Source: DATADD01 sp036258675 (GTDB taxonomy: Bacteria; Actinomycetota; CADDZG01; WHSQ01). From it: a DNA stretch of 47,894 nucleotides. Positions 14,192-23,284 of the stretch are shown piece by piece. Position numbers and translations under genes: made by a program. Location of the stretch: positions 1-47,894 of the forward strand of contig DATADD010000141.1 of the NCBI GenBank assembly GCA_036258675.1, in the 5' to 3' direction. The notes under the pieces are model-generated. The model was not told the DNA's origin and made no database searches. It was given only the letters and a program-made list of their open reading frames with translations. How positions within the stretch are numbered: the stretch's first letter is position 1; every line of letters begins with the position of its first letter.

Positions 14192-16954
14192 CTAGACGCC
14201 GAGCGAGGAGTAAGCGACGACGCTGCGCTGCACGCCGGAGAGCGCGACCGCGACCCTGTCCCGCAGCCCGGGGTCCTCTGCGACCTCCTCGAGCTGACGC
14301 ATCAGGTCGATGAGCTGCTTCATGGAGCGGACGAAGTCGCCCGGCGCGTCGTCCTCCCCGAGCACGTCGTCGAGCGGCGCGCCGTCGGCCCACAGCGCGG
14401 TCCGGGCCGCGAGCCCCGGGTCCGGGGCGCGCGTGAGCTCGAGCCCGCGCGCCTCCTCGCGGCGCCGGATCATGCCGTGGAGCCGCATGAGCCGGCCGAA
14501 GGCGCGCCGGCTCGGCGGCGAGGGAAGCTGTCCGCCGACGACGAACGGCCCGCGCGGCTCGTAGACGAGGGTCGACAGCAGCGCGGCGAGGTCGGGCACC
14601 TCGAGATCCTTGAAGACGCTCCGTTCGAGCGCCTCGACCACGAGCAGATCCGCCTCGTTGTAGACCCGTCTGAGCGCCTCGCCCCGCGCCGTCAGCGTCC
14701 ACCCGCGTACGTAGCCGAGCTCCTCGAGGATCTCGAGCACGAGCTCGAAGCGTCGCGCCAGGGTCCCGGTCCGCGCGCCCACCCTCCGCTCGAGACCGGC
14801 GATCTCCCGCTCGAGGCGGCCTGCGCGGCGCGCGTAGTGGAGGTGACGGCCGAGCTCGGGGCAACGGTGGCAGGGGTGGCGCTCGATCTCGGCGCGCAGC
14901 TCGTCCGTGCGGCCCGGATCCCGCCGAGGCGGGCTCGGGGCGCGCACCGGGAGGGCGGCGAGCCGGCGCGCGAGGGCGCGCCTGCTGCGGGCGTCGCGCG
15001 CGTCGAACCCCTGCGGCACACGCAGCCGTCCCACGGTCGCGGGCGGCGTGCGCAGATCCGCCGGTCCGAGACGGACCAGGACCCTGCTCTCGGACAGGGC
15101 GAGCACCCGGGGGCGACGTTCCGGGCGCGTGGCGCCGACGTCGAGCACGACGTAGCGGCCGCGCCGCCTGCCCCCCGTGATCGCGATCACGTCGCCGGGC
15201 CGCAGCTCGTCGGCCGCCCGCGCCGCCCCCGAGGCCGCTCCGGCGCGACCGTCCTCGAGGGCGCGGAGCTCCTCGGTCAGAGCGCGGTAGGAGGCGAAGT
15301 CGCCGAGGTGACAGACCGTCCTCTCGACGTAGGACGAGTGGTACGCCTCGAGCCGCTCCTTGGTCGTCTCGATCTGCACGACGTCGCGATCGGCCTGGAA
15401 CTGGGCGAACGACGAGTTCACGAGGTGCTCGGCCTCCGCCCGGTCGTAGCTGCGGACGAGGTTCACGGCCATGTTGTAGGAGGGCTGGAACGAGGACTGC
15501 AGCGGATACGTCCTCGTCGAGGCGAGCCGCGTGATCGTCTCGAACGGCGTGAACCGCTGCAGGAGGACGACGGCGTGGCCCAGCTCGTCGATGCCCCTGC
15601 GGCCGGCCCGACCGGTGAGCTGGGTGTAGTCCCCCGGGGTCATCAGCTCGTGCTTTTCCCCCGTGAACTTCGTCAGGCTCTCGAGCACCACGGTGCGCGC
15701 CGGCATGTTGATGCCGAGAGCGAGGGTCTCCGTGGCGAACACGACCTTGACGAGCCCGTTTCGGAAGAGCTCTTCGACGGTCTCCTTGAAGGCGGGGATC
15801 ATGCCCGCGTGGTGGGCCGCGATCCCGCGCCCCAGGCCCTCGAGCCACGTGTCGTGGCCGAGCACGTCGAGCTCGTCGGGGGAGAGGTCCGCGGTGCGCT
15901 CGCGCGCCCGGGCGAGGATGTCGCTCCGCTCCGAGGGCGACGTGAGTCGAAGGTGGTCGCGCAGGCACTGCCTCACGGCCTCGTCGCAGCCGCGCCTGGA
16001 GAAGATGAAGTAGATCGCGGGAAGCATCTTCTCCTGGTCGAGCCGGTCGACGACGTCGACCCGGAGGGGGGCCCGAGCCCGCTTCTCGGCGACGCGGCGG
16101 CCGCCCCTCCCCGGCCGCTCGGCCCCGCGGCGGCGACGCCGGTCGAACTCCCTTCCGCGCGGGTTGGGCACGACCTCGCCGTCGGGGCGGTGCACGAACA
16201 TGGGCAGGAGCTCGTCGGACGCGAAGTACCAGTGACGGATCTCGACGGGCCGCTCGTCCTCGATGATGACCTCGACCCGCCCCCTGAGCGTCTGCAGCCA
16301 CTCCCCGAACTCCTCCGAGTTCGACACGGTGGCCGACAGGGACACCGTCAGGACGTCCACGGGGAGGTGGATCAGGACCTCCTCCCACACCGCCCCCCGG
16401 TAGCGGTCCTGGAGGTAGTGGACCTCGTCCAGGACGACGTGGTGGAGGTCCTCGAGCGAGGCGGCGTCCTCGTAGATCATGTTGCGCAGGACCTCGGTCG
16501 TCATGACCACCACGGGAGCGTCTCCGTTGATGGAGTTGTCGCCCGTGAGCAGCCCCACGTTGGCGGCGCCGTGCAGGGCGACGAAGTCGGCGTACTTCTG
16601 GTTGGACAGCGCCTTGATCGGCGTCGTGTAGAAGGTCCGTCCGGCGCGCCGCAGCGCCAGCCAGGCGGCGAACTCCCCCACCACGGTCTTGCCCGCTCCC
16701 GTCGGAGCGGCCACGAGCACCGAGGCTCCGTCCGCCAGCGCCTCGCAGGCGCGCCTCTGGAAAGGGTCGAAGCGGAAGCCGTAGGAGAGCTCGAAGTCGT
16801 CGACGGAGGCCCCGCCTCGAGGCCCCGCTCTAGCCGTTCCCGCCGCCTCCCCCGGTGCCGCCGGTGCCCTCGCCCTGGCCGCCCCCGCCGCCCGGCAGGG
16901 GGGGCGTTCCGGGGGCGCCGGGAAAGGCGATGCCCGCGGCCCCGAGCTGGACAC
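14192..16954 (-). CDS. helY: HelY/Ski2-like DEAD-box RNA helicase
   Basis: A superfamily 2 helicase of about 870-920 residues. It has Walker A 'APTGAGKTVVGEFA', 'TTPIKALSNQKY', the DEVH box 'VVLDEVHYLQD', motif III 'SLSATVSN', motif VI 'QLTGRAGRRGID' and a long C-terminal region with a helical DSHCT-like domain. It matches HelY, the actinobacterial Ski2/Mtr4 relative, and sits downstream of tatC as in mycobacteria. The start is unresolved: the conserved part begins near 16804, but the only canonical start upstream is GTG 16954, which overlaps the previous gene by 125 bases and adds a Pro/Ala/Arg-rich tail. A GTC at 16804 would give 870 residues. The coordinate given is the outer limit. Confidence 0.9.
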   Translation of the reverse strand: MSSSGPRASPFPAPPERPPCRAAGAARARAPAAPGEAAGTARAGPRGGASVDDFELSYGFRFDPFQRRACEALADGASVLVAAPTGAGKTVVGEFAAWLALRRAGRTFYTTPIKALSNQKYADFVALHGAANVGLLTGDNSINGDAPVVVMTTEVLRNMIYEDAASLEDLHHVVLDEVHYLQDRYRGAVWEEVLIHLPVDVLTVSLSATVSNSEEFGEWLQTLRGRVEVIIEDERPVEIRHWYFASDELLPMFVHRPDGEVVPNPRGREFDRRRRRGAERPGRGGRRVAEKRARAPLRVDVVDRLDQEKMLPAIYFIFSRRGCDEAVRQCLRDHLRLTSPSERSDILARARERTADLSPDELDVLGHDTWLEGLGRGIAAHHAGMIPAFKETVEELFRNGLVKVVFATETLALGINMPARTVVLESLTKFTGEKHELMTPGDYTQLTGRAGRRGIDELGHAVVLLQRFTPFETITRLASTRTYPLQSSFQPSYNMAVNLVRSYDRAEAEHLVNSSFAQFQADRDVVQIETTKERLEAYHSSYVERTVCHLGDFASYRALTEELRALEDGRAGAASGAARAADELRPGDVIAITGGRRRGRYVVLDVGATRPERRPRVLALSESRVLVRLGPADLRTPPATVGRLRVPQGFDARDARSRRALARRLAALPVRAPSPPRRDPGRTDELRAEIERHPCHRCPELGRHLHYARRAGRLEREIAGLERRVGARTGTLARRFELVLEILEELGYVRGWTLTARGEALRRVYNEADLLVVEALERSVFKDLEVPDLAALLSTLVYEPRGPFVVGGQLPSPPSRRAFGRLMRLHGMIRRREEARGLELTRAPDPGLAARTALWADGAPLDDVLGEDDAPGDFVRSMKQLIDLMRQLEEVAEDPGLRDRVAVALSGVQRSVVAYSSLGV

Positions 16955-17564
16955 GGGCGCGCTCGCGATCGAGCTCCTGCGTGGCCAGGACCCACGCCGC
17001 GCCCGCCGTGTCGCGCTGCTCGGCGGCCCGTTCGAGGACCCGAGGCGCGAGCCCCTCGGGTGCCTCTCCGGCCAGTGCGAAGGTGCGCGCCGCCGACGTG
17101 TAGAGGGTGATCGACTGCGAGAACAGGCCGTACGCGCCCGCCTCGGCGGGTGTCGGCCGCACGCGGCCCAGGGCGTCGCGTCCCGCCCGCAGGCTCCGCA
17201 TCCAGCTGCGGGCCTCCTCCGGGAGGGTGGCGAGCGCGTCCCCGTCCGCTTCCGTCGGTGCCTGCGCCATCCCCACTGCGGCGGGACGGAGGGTCTGTGC
17301 CACCGCACGCACCTCTCCCGAGAACGACTCGAGCGCCTCCTGCGCCCGCTCGAGGTCGGCCGCCTGCCCCTGAGCGCGGGCGATCGCCCACCACACGAGC
17401 CCGACGATCAGCGCGGCCGCGGCCGCGGCCCACACCCGGCCGCGCTCGGTCCGATACCACGGGACCCGGTGTCGGCCCGCGAAGGAGGCCCGGGGAGCGC
17501 CGGCGGGGCGACGGCGGGCCTGGCTGCCGCGCGCTTGCGACTTGCGTTTGCCCTTTATCGCCAT
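16830..17564 (-). CDS. Membrane-anchored hypothetical protein with Gly-rich tail
   Basis: A 244-residue protein. A strongly basic N-terminus (residues 1-40, many Arg/Lys) precedes one membrane helix (about 45-62, Ala/Val/Leu/Trp), then a helical, Ala/Glu-rich domain with coiled-coil character (65-205), and a Pro/Gly-only tail (about 215-244). Orientation is probably N-in, with the helical domain outside. No family is recognised. It lies between tatC and helY, where mycobacteria have no gene. TATAGT lies eleven bases before the ATG at 17564 and may give a very short leader; no Shine-Dalgarno sequence is seen. Confidence 0.65.
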   Translation of the reverse strand: MAIKGKRKSQARGSQARRRPAGAPRASFAGRHRVPWYRTERGRVWAAAAAALIVGLVWWAIARAQGQAADLERAQEALESFSGEVRAVAQTLRPAAVGMAQAPTEADGDALATLPEEARSWMRSLRAGRDALGRVRPTPAEAGAYGLFSQSITLYTSAARTFALAGEAPEGLAPRVLERAAEQRDTAGAAWVLATQELDRERARVQLGAAGIAFPGAPGTPPLPGGGGGQGEGTGGTGGGGGNG

Positions 17565-17599
17565 CGGCGCGGGCGACTATAAACGCCGCTCGCTGCGCC

Positions 17600-18406
17600 T
17601 CACGAGGCCGTCCGGCGGCGCAGGAGCCGGGCGAGGACAACGATCGTCACCTCGTAGAGCCCGTAGAGGGGCAGCGCCAGAACCGACATCGTGTAGGGGT
17701 CCTGGCTCGGCGTGACGACCGCGGCGATCACGAAGATCCCGACGAAAGCGGCCTTCCTCTGACGGCGGAGGGAGTCCACGCTCACAGCACCCGCGAGGCC
17801 GAGGAAGATGAGCAGCAGCGGCAGCTCGAAGGTCACCCCGAAGCCGAGCAGCATGAGGCCGACGAAGTTGAGGTACGCCTCCGCCGCGAGCAGGGGAACG
17901 AGGCCCTCGCCGCCGAGGCCGATCAGGAACCCGAGGCCGCGGGAAAGCGTGAGGTACGCGACCGCGGTGCCGGCCGCGAACAACGCGATCGAGCACGCCA
18001 GGAACGGGCTCGCGTAGCGCTTCTCCTTGGGTGTCAGAGCGGGGAGGACGAAGGCGTATACCTCGTAGAGCCACACGGGGGACGACACGGCCACGCCGGC
18101 GAGGGCCGTCATCTTCAGACGGAAGAAGAACGCCTCCAGCGGCTGGGTGAACACGAGCCGGCAGCCCTGGGGACCGAGCCGCGCCCGCGGCAGCGAGCAC
18201 AGCGGGCGCGTGAGCAGCTCCAGGAGTGGCTCGTAGAAGAAGAAGGCTGCGACCGAGATCGCGGCGAAAGCCCCGAGCGAGACGATCAGGCGCGTGCGGA
18301 GCTCGGAGAGGTGCTCCACGACGGTCATCGCGGCGTCGACCTTGCGCTGGCGCCGCCGACGCAGGAACCTCAGGCGCCGGCGCCGGAGGTTGTGTGCCTC
18401 GGCCAT
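17600..18406 (-). CDS. tatC: Sec-independent protein translocase TatC
   Basis: A 268-residue polytopic protein of the twin-arginine translocase, which moves folded proteins across the membrane. The diagnostic cytoplasmic segment 'MTVVEHLSELRTRL' (residues about 27-40) is followed by six hydrophobic helices, with 'FTQPLEAFFFRLK', 'ALTPKEKRY' and 'FGVTFELPLLL' as in the family. The N-terminus has an Arg-rich extension of about 20 residues. The ATG at 18406 shares its first base with the tatA stop (TGATG), so translation is coupled. TatC recognises the signal peptide together with the TatA/B-type protein upstream. Confidence 0.97.
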   Translation of the reverse strand: MAEAHNLRRRRLRFLRRRRQRKVDAAMTVVEHLSELRTRLIVSLGAFAAISVAAFFFYEPLLELLTRPLCSLPRARLGPQGCRLVFTQPLEAFFFRLKMTALAGVAVSSPVWLYEVYAFVLPALTPKEKRYASPFLACSIALFAAGTAVAYLTLSRGLGFLIGLGGEGLVPLLAAEAYLNFVGLMLLGFGVTFELPLLLIFLGLAGAVSVDSLRRQRKAAFVGIFVIAAVVTPSQDPYTMSVLALPLYGLYEVTIVVLARLLRRRTAS

Positions 18407-18726
18407 CAGCCGGGCTCGATGCGGGGCGCCTCGTCCGGCCGGCGGTCGTCCGCCCCCGGAGCGCCCTTCTCGGGGTCGGGCGCCGCGCCGTCCCGACCGC
18501 CGGCCTCCGCTCCCCGACGCCGGGGGCGGGACGACGCGGGGGGCTCGAGATCTTCGTCGTCGTCGAGCCCGAACTCGAACTCCTCTCGCACCTCGCTGGC
18601 CATCCGCCGGAGGTTGGAAGCCGTCCGGCCCACGGTCCGGGCGATATCCGGGAGCCTTTCCGGCCCGAAGACGATGAGGGCGACGACCGCGACGACGAGG
18701 ATCTCGAGCGGACCTATCGACGGCAT
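18406..18726 (-). CDS. tatA: Sec-independent protein translocase TatA/TatB
   Basis: A 106-residue protein with one N-terminal membrane helix ('GPLEILVVAVVALIVFGPERLP'), the Phe-Gly-Pro hinge, an amphipathic helix to about residue 45 and an acidic, Pro/Arg-rich disordered tail. This is the TatA/TatB plan; the Pro-Glu after the hinge is common in both. Only one such gene is present here, so whether it acts as the pore (TatA) or the adaptor (TatB) is open. TAGACT ends exactly six bases before the ATG, which suggests a leaderless mRNA that starts the tatA-tatC transcript. Confidence 0.93.
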   Translation of the reverse strand: MPSIGPLEILVVAVVALIVFGPERLPDIARTVGRTASNLRRMASEVREEFEFGLDDDEDLEPPASSRPRRRGAEAGGRDGAAPDPEKGAPGADDRRPDEAPRIEPG

Positions 18727-18738
18727 GGGACCAGTCTA
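18727..18738 (-). promoter_or_regulatory. Leaderless promoter -10 element of tatA
   Basis: On the minus strand TAGACT (18733-18738) is followed by six bases and then the tatA ATG. No Shine-Dalgarno sequence is present. A start of transcription at or next to the A of the ATG is implied. Confidence 0.55.
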
Positions 18739-18782
18739 GTTAGGCGGTCCCGGCCGCCCACCCCCCGCGTGCGAGCGCCGAG

Positions 18783-19112
18783 TCAGGCGCGGGGCCGCCC
18801 GAGGAGGTCGTCGAGCAGGTCTCCGCGCTCCAGAGCCTCGTGGAAGTCGAGGAGGTCGTCGAGCGTGAACGTCGGTCCGCCGTGAACCTCGAGCGCCTCG
18901 GCGGGGACGTGCACCGGGACCGGGACGACTCCGCCGGAAAGAAGCAAACGGACGATGCGGTCATCCGCGGCCTTCTCGACGAACTGTCCACAGTGCGGGC
19001 AGGTGAAGCCATAGGTGTTGACCGCCTGCGTCGCTCCGATGCGGAGGAGGATGTCCTCGGCAGTGAGGTCAACCTCTCCACACCCGGGGCAAGTGGCCTT
19101 GATCGTCGTCAT
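18783..19112 (-). CDS. Small zinc-ribbon protein
   Basis: A 109-residue protein with Cys8-x2-Cys11 and Cys38-x2-Cys41, a compact zinc ribbon, followed by an acidic, Leu-rich helical C-terminal half ('LDDLLDFHEALERGDLLDDLLG'). Similar small actinobacterial proteins with a ribbon and an acidic tail are conserved but uncharacterised. It is divergent from the histidine kinase gene and lies upstream of tatA on the same strand, though tatA has its own promoter. Nucleic-acid or protein contact through the ribbon is plausible; nothing more can be said. Confidence 0.68.
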   Translation of the reverse strand: MTTIKATCPGCGEVDLTAEDILLRIGATQAVNTYGFTCPHCGQFVEKAADDRIVRLLLSGGVVPVPVHVPAEALEVHGGPTFTLDDLLDFHEALERGDLLDDLLGRPRA

Positions 19113-19204
19113 CGTCCGGCTCTTTCTCGCTCGGTGCTGCCTGTCGCTTACGCCACCGTTATCGGCCCTGGTCCTGGAAGGTTTAGATACGCAACTTCCG
19201 CAGC

Positions 19205-21325
19205 ATGCCGTGGGAACGCGCGCGTTCGCATGCGCTCAATGAGGGTCGGTCGGCCGCCGACATGACGTCTATGGCGCTGTTCACTCGAGGGCGTGCCGAG
19301 CTTCCGGAGAGCTCGCAGCGGTGGGGCGAGGCGATGGAGGCGGCTCTCGTCGTCAACGACATCGCGTCCTCGGAGCGTCCCCTGAACGACGCGGTGCAGG
19401 ACATGGTCAGCGTCGCGGTCGACCTTCTGGGCGCTCAGCAGGGCTCGATCATGCTGCTCGACGACGGCGGAGGGTCGCTCCTTCTCGTCGCCGCCTCGGG
19501 GCTGTCCGACTCCGTGCCGCTCGGATTCCGCCTCCCGGTCGGAGAGAGCGTCGCCGGCCGCGTGCTCGCCACCGGGCGGCCGCTGCTGCTCAGCGACGTC
19601 GACGCAGACAGCTTCCTCAACTTCGTCCCGAAGTCCCGACCCATCTCCTCGAGCCTCGTCGTCCCGCTGCGCGTTCAGGGCCGGTCGATAGGCGTCCTCA
19701 GCCTGGCGACGTCGGGCGACGCAACCGGGTTCACCGAGGAAGACCTGCGCGTCGCCCAGCTCTTCGCGGACCAGACCGGCGGCCTGATCCATCGGGCGCG
19801 CCTGCACGAGCGCGCCGAGAGGCGCTCTGCCGACCTCCTCGCCCTGGTCGAGTCGAGCAAGGGCCTCGTCGGAACGCTCGATCCCGAGGCCGTGCTCCAG
19901 CGCATCCTCGACGGGGGCGCCCGCCTCACCGGGTCCAAGGACGGCTTCGCCTGTCTCTTCGACCCCGAGAGCGGCGCGGTGGCGCGCGGCGTGTTCCGGG
20001 GGTTCGAAAAGGCGCTCATACGCGACCTGGTGACGGAACCCGAGGTGCGGGCGGTGGTCGCGTCGAGCGCGGTGTCGGCCCTGCCGGGCCGCGGCGGGCT
20101 GGTCGCGACCGGCTTGCGGACCACGAGAGGGACCAACGGCCTCCTCGTGCTCGACCTGGGAGAGCCGCCCGAGCCCGAGCGCATCGACCTCCTGCGCGCC
20201 TTCGCACAGCAATGCGCCACCGCGCTGGGGGCCGCCGAGCTGCACTCGCTCATCGAGCACAAGGAGTCCGAGCTCGCATCGGTCATCGCGGGCGTCCCGA
20301 ACCCCATCGTGCTCGTGGACTCGCGCAACAGGATCGCGGCCGTCAATCCCGCGGCCGAGCAGCTCTTCGGGGTCGCGGGCGCGTTCTCCTTCGGGCTTCC
20401 GATCGGCGGCGCCCTCGGGCACGAAGAGATCGAGGGGATGCTCGAGTCCGAGGGCGACCTCCAGAGCGAGGTCAGCCTCGGCATCCCCCCGCGTACCTAC
20501 CGACTGCGCGTCAAGGATGTGAGGGTGCCCGGCGCGCCGATGGGGCGCGTGCTCATCATGGACGACCTCACAGCGGAGCGGGAGATCGCGCAGACCCAGC
20601 GCGACTTCGTGGCCATGATCGGGCACGAGCTCAGAACCCCGTTGACCATCATCAAGGGGTTCGCGAAGACGGCCCTCAAGACGGTCGCAACCGCGTCGGT
20701 CGAGGACCGGCAGGAGGCCCTCGCCACGATCGACGCCAAGGCGATCCAGCTCGAGCGCCTCATCGAGGACCTCCTCTACGTCTCGAGGATCGAGTCGCGC
20801 GAGGCCGCGCTGCGCGTCGAGGACGTGCACATCGCCACGCTCGTCTCGTCGGTGGGCGAGGAAGTCCTGCACGGCCATGGGGACAGGGAGATCGAGGTCG
20901 AGGTACCCGAGAGGCTGATGTGGCCGTGCGACGAGACCAAGGTCGGCCTCGTCCTGCGCCACCTCCTCGACAACGCGCTCAAGTTCTCCGACCCCCCGCA
21001 GCGCGTGACCGTGCGCGCTACGACCGAGGAGGACGAGCTCTGCATCGACGTGGTCGACGAGGGCCCGGGGCTGCTGTCGAGCGACCTTCCGCACATCTTC
21101 GAACGGTTCCGGCAGGTCGACAGCTCGTCCACGCGCGTCCGGGGCGGCGCCGGCGTCGGGCTCTATCTCTGCGCCCAGCTCGTGCGCGTCCACGGGGGCA
21201 GGATCTGGGTGGACTCCACCTGGGGAAAGGGCTCGACGTTCTCGTTCTCCATCCCCCGGCGCGCCACGACCCGCAAGGTCGTGCGGATGGCGGCCCGTCC
21301 CGCGGCGCGCGCCGGCGGAGCGTAG
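19205..21325 (+). CDS. GAF/PAS sensor histidine kinase
   Basis: A soluble sensor kinase of up to 706 residues. A GAF domain (about 60-195), a second GAF-like region (205-345), and a PAS-like domain (about 350-455, 'IVLVDSRNRIAAVNPAAEQLFG') are followed by HisKA with the phospho-acceptor His474 ('IGHELRTPL') and an HATPase domain (N-box around Asn590, 'DEGPG' at 618-622, 'GAGVGLYL'). No membrane helix is present, so it senses an internal signal or ligand. No response regulator is encoded beside it. The start is unclear: ATG 19262 is an alternative, and neither ATG has a good ribosome site. It interrupts the pafBC-tatAC order and converges on pafC with four bases between the stops. Confidence 0.9.
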   Translation: MPWERARSHALNEGRSAADMTSMALFTRGRAELPESSQRWGEAMEAALVVNDIASSERPLNDAVQDMVSVAVDLLGAQQGSIMLLDDGGGSLLLVAASGLSDSVPLGFRLPVGESVAGRVLATGRPLLLSDVDADSFLNFVPKSRPISSSLVVPLRVQGRSIGVLSLATSGDATGFTEEDLRVAQLFADQTGGLIHRARLHERAERRSADLLALVESSKGLVGTLDPEAVLQRILDGGARLTGSKDGFACLFDPESGAVARGVFRGFEKALIRDLVTEPEVRAVVASSAVSALPGRGGLVATGLRTTRGTNGLLVLDLGEPPEPERIDLLRAFAQQCATALGAAELHSLIEHKESELASVIAGVPNPIVLVDSRNRIAAVNPAAEQLFGVAGAFSFGLPIGGALGHEEIEGMLESEGDLQSEVSLGIPPRTYRLRVKDVRVPGAPMGRVLIMDDLTAEREIAQTQRDFVAMIGHELRTPLTIIKGFAKTALKTVATASVEDRQEALATIDAKAIQLERLIEDLLYVSRIESREAALRVEDVHIATLVSSVGEEVLHGHGDREIEVEVPERLMWPCDETKVGLVLRHLLDNALKFSDPPQRVTVRATTEEDELCIDVVDEGPGLLSSDLPHIFERFRQVDSSSTRVRGGAGVGLYLCAQLVRVHGGRIWVDSTWGKGSTFSFSIPRRATTRKVVRMAARPAARAGGA

Positions 21326-21329
21326 ACGG

Positions 21330-22349
21330 CTAGCGGGGCGCGGCTTCGGGGACGGCCTCGTGCGCAACTGCGATCGCGTCCGCGAGGCGGGCCGCGGCCT
21401 CCACGGCGGTGGTGGGCTGCGCCGCGCGCGCCTCGACACCGAGACGCAACAGGACCGTGGCGGCCCAGTGGTCGCTCGATGCCGTCATCTCGACCCGGCG
21501 CCATCCGTCGTCGAGCTCGATCACCGAACGGACGGGGTAGTAGTCGAGAAACCAGCGCGCGACGCCGGGTGAGATCTCGAGCTCGAGGGACCGCTCCCCC
21601 TCCCGGTCGAGGAACGCGCGCGTGTAGCGCTGCGGCTCGAAGCGGTCCGGTGCGGGCGCGTCGGCGTCGGTTACGGTCACCGACTTGACCCGGTCGGTGC
21701 GGAACATGCGCTCCTCCCCCGAGAGGTGGTCGAGGCCGACGAGGTAGGACCGCCCCCAGGCCACGATGAGCGCCCACGGGTCGACCTCTCTCGCCGTGAG
21801 CTCGCCTCGGCTGGCGGACATGTACTCGATCGCCACGCGCCTGCGGCGGGAGAGCGCGTCGCGAAGCCGGGCGAGGTGCGCGGCGGGCCCGGGCAGGATC
21901 CGCATCTCGATGCCGCCCCCGTCCGCGCCCTCCTGGGCCCCCAGGACGTCGCCGAGCTTGGCGAGGGCTCGCTTGAGGGCATCGGCCTCCTCCATGCCCG
22001 GGAGCGCGACGAGGGCCTCTCCTCCGGCATAGAGCGCGACGGCCTCCTCCGGCGTCAGCCTCAGGGGGGCCGCGAAGTAGTCGGCCATGTCGACGAAGAC
22101 CCTGTCCTCGATGATCGCGACGTCGATGAGGTCGCCGGGGCCGTAACCGGGCAGCCCGCAAAGGAACACGAGCTGGAGGTCCTCGACCACCTTCTCGGAG
22201 GAGGCATCGAACCGCTGCGCGAGCTCGCCGACGGTCACGCCCGGGTTGCGGATCGCGTACGGCAGCATCAGCAGGATGCGCCGCAGGCGCCGCTCGAGAC
22301 GCCCGGCCTCCTGCGTCAGCGCGAGCTCTCCGCGACGCGTGGCCTCCAC
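21330..22349 (-). CDS. pafC: WYL-domain transcriptional regulator PafC
   Basis: A 339-residue regulator. An N-terminal winged helix ('LLMLPYAIRNPGVTVGELAQRF', 'GLPGYGPGDLIDV') is followed by a WYL domain ('VAIEYMSASRGELTAREVDPW', 'SYLVGLDH') and a C-terminal WCX region. With PafB it forms the activator of the LexA-independent DNA-damage response known in mycobacteria. The Gly-Leu-Pro-Gly-Tyr block is specific to PafC. The GTG at 22349 overlaps the end of pafB by 34 bases. The adjacent proteasome genes make up the usual context, although PafBC is not part of the degradation machine. Confidence 0.93.
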   Translation of the reverse strand: MEATRRGELALTQEAGRLERRLRRILLMLPYAIRNPGVTVGELAQRFDASSEKVVEDLQLVFLCGLPGYGPGDLIDVAIIEDRVFVDMADYFAAPLRLTPEEAVALYAGGEALVALPGMEEADALKRALAKLGDVLGAQEGADGGGIEMRILPGPAAHLARLRDALSRRRRVAIEYMSASRGELTAREVDPWALIVAWGRSYLVGLDHLSGEERMFRTDRVKSVTVTDADAPAPDRFEPQRYTRAFLDREGERSLELEISPGVARWFLDYYPVRSVIELDDGWRRVEMTASSDHWAATVLLRLGVEARAAQPTTAVEAAARLADAIAVAHEAVPEAAPR

Positions 22350-23284
22350 GGCGCGACGTGGTCGACGAGGGCGCGCCGCAGCTCGGGGGGCGACACGATG
22401 ACGACGCTGCCGCCCCAGCCGATGACCCAGCCCAGCAGGGCGGCGTCGTTGCCCACGGGCATGTCCACGTCGAGGGCGCCGGAGGACGCCTCGGCCGCGG
22501 GCAGGTGCGACAGGTTCTGCTCGGCCCACCAGCGCGCCTCGGGGGCGAACCTCACCGTGGCGCGGCCGACCTCCGAGCCCCCGAACTCCCACGCCTCGCC
22601 CCCGACGGCGCCCGAGACATCGGCGTCCGCAGGGATCTCGTAGCTGCCGTCCGAAGAGGTGAGCTCGGAGATGCGCACGAGCTTGAACGTGCGCCGCTCG
22701 CCGGAGGCTCCGTCCCGGCCCACGAGGTACCAGTGGCCGGCCCGGTGCACGAGGCCCCACGGCTCCACCCGTCGCTGCGACACGCGCCCGCGCGCGTCCT
22801 CGTAGCGGAACGCGACCGGTGTGCGCGCCGTAAGCGCCTCGTAGAGCGACGAGAGATGGGGGTCCTCGACCGCGACGTTGGCGCCGGCGATCGGGCGCGG
22901 CGCGCCCAGCCCCGGTCCCTCCGTTCCCATCGAGAGCTTCAGGAGGCCGGTGCCGGCTCCCTCTCCCGGGCCCAGCAGCGTGTCGACCGCGATGCGGAGG
23001 GCGGCGAGCTCGTCGGGCTCGAGGTCGAGGTCGGGCAGGTAGTAGCGGTCCTTGGGTATGAGGTAGCCCTCGCCCTCCTCGCCGTAGGGCTCGAGCGAGC
23101 GGGTCTCCACCGGCACCCCCATCTCCCGCAGGGCCTGCTTGTCGCGCTCGAAGGAGCGCCGGAACGCCTCCTTGCTCTCCTGGCCGTAGCCGGCGATCCG
23201 GGTCCTGATCTCCTCCGCGCTGAGGGGCCGGCGGGTCTCGAGAAGTGCGGCGACGAGGTTGATGAGCCGTTCGATCCGCGCCAC
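22316..23284 (-). CDS. pafB: WYL-domain transcriptional regulator PafB
   Basis: A 322-residue partner of PafC. It begins with a winged helix ('RIERLINLVAALLETRRPLSAEEI'), then a helical linker ('LPDLDLEPDELAALRIAV'), a WYL domain ('VAFRYEDARGRVSQRRVEPWGLV', 'HWYLVGRD', quoted in pieces), and a WCX extension. It starts at GTG 23284 with no Shine-Dalgarno sequence, but TAGGCT ends six bases upstream, which fits a leaderless transcript. Translation runs into pafC by overlap, ensuring equal amounts of the two subunits. Confidence 0.93.
   Translation of the reverse strand: MARIERLINLVAALLETRRPLSAEEIRTRIAGYGQESKEAFRRSFERDKQALREMGVPVETRSLEPYGEEGEGYLIPKDRYYLPDLDLEPDELAALRIAVDTLLGPGEGAGTGLLKLSMGTEGPGLGAPRPIAGANVAVEDPHLSSLYEALTARTPVAFRYEDARGRVSQRRVEPWGLVHRAGHWYLVGRDGASGERRTFKLVRISELTSSDGSYEIPADADVSGAVGGEAWEFGGSEVGRATVRFAPEARWWAEQNLSHLPAAEASSGALDVDMPVGNDAALLGWVIGWGGSVVIVSPPELRRALVDHVAPWRPRVAESSR

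Noticed and set aside
14081..17110. A 1009-codon open frame on the plus strand
   Set aside because: It lies fully antisense to helY, has Pro/Arg/His-rich composition without domains and is a typical shadow of GC-rich coding sequence.
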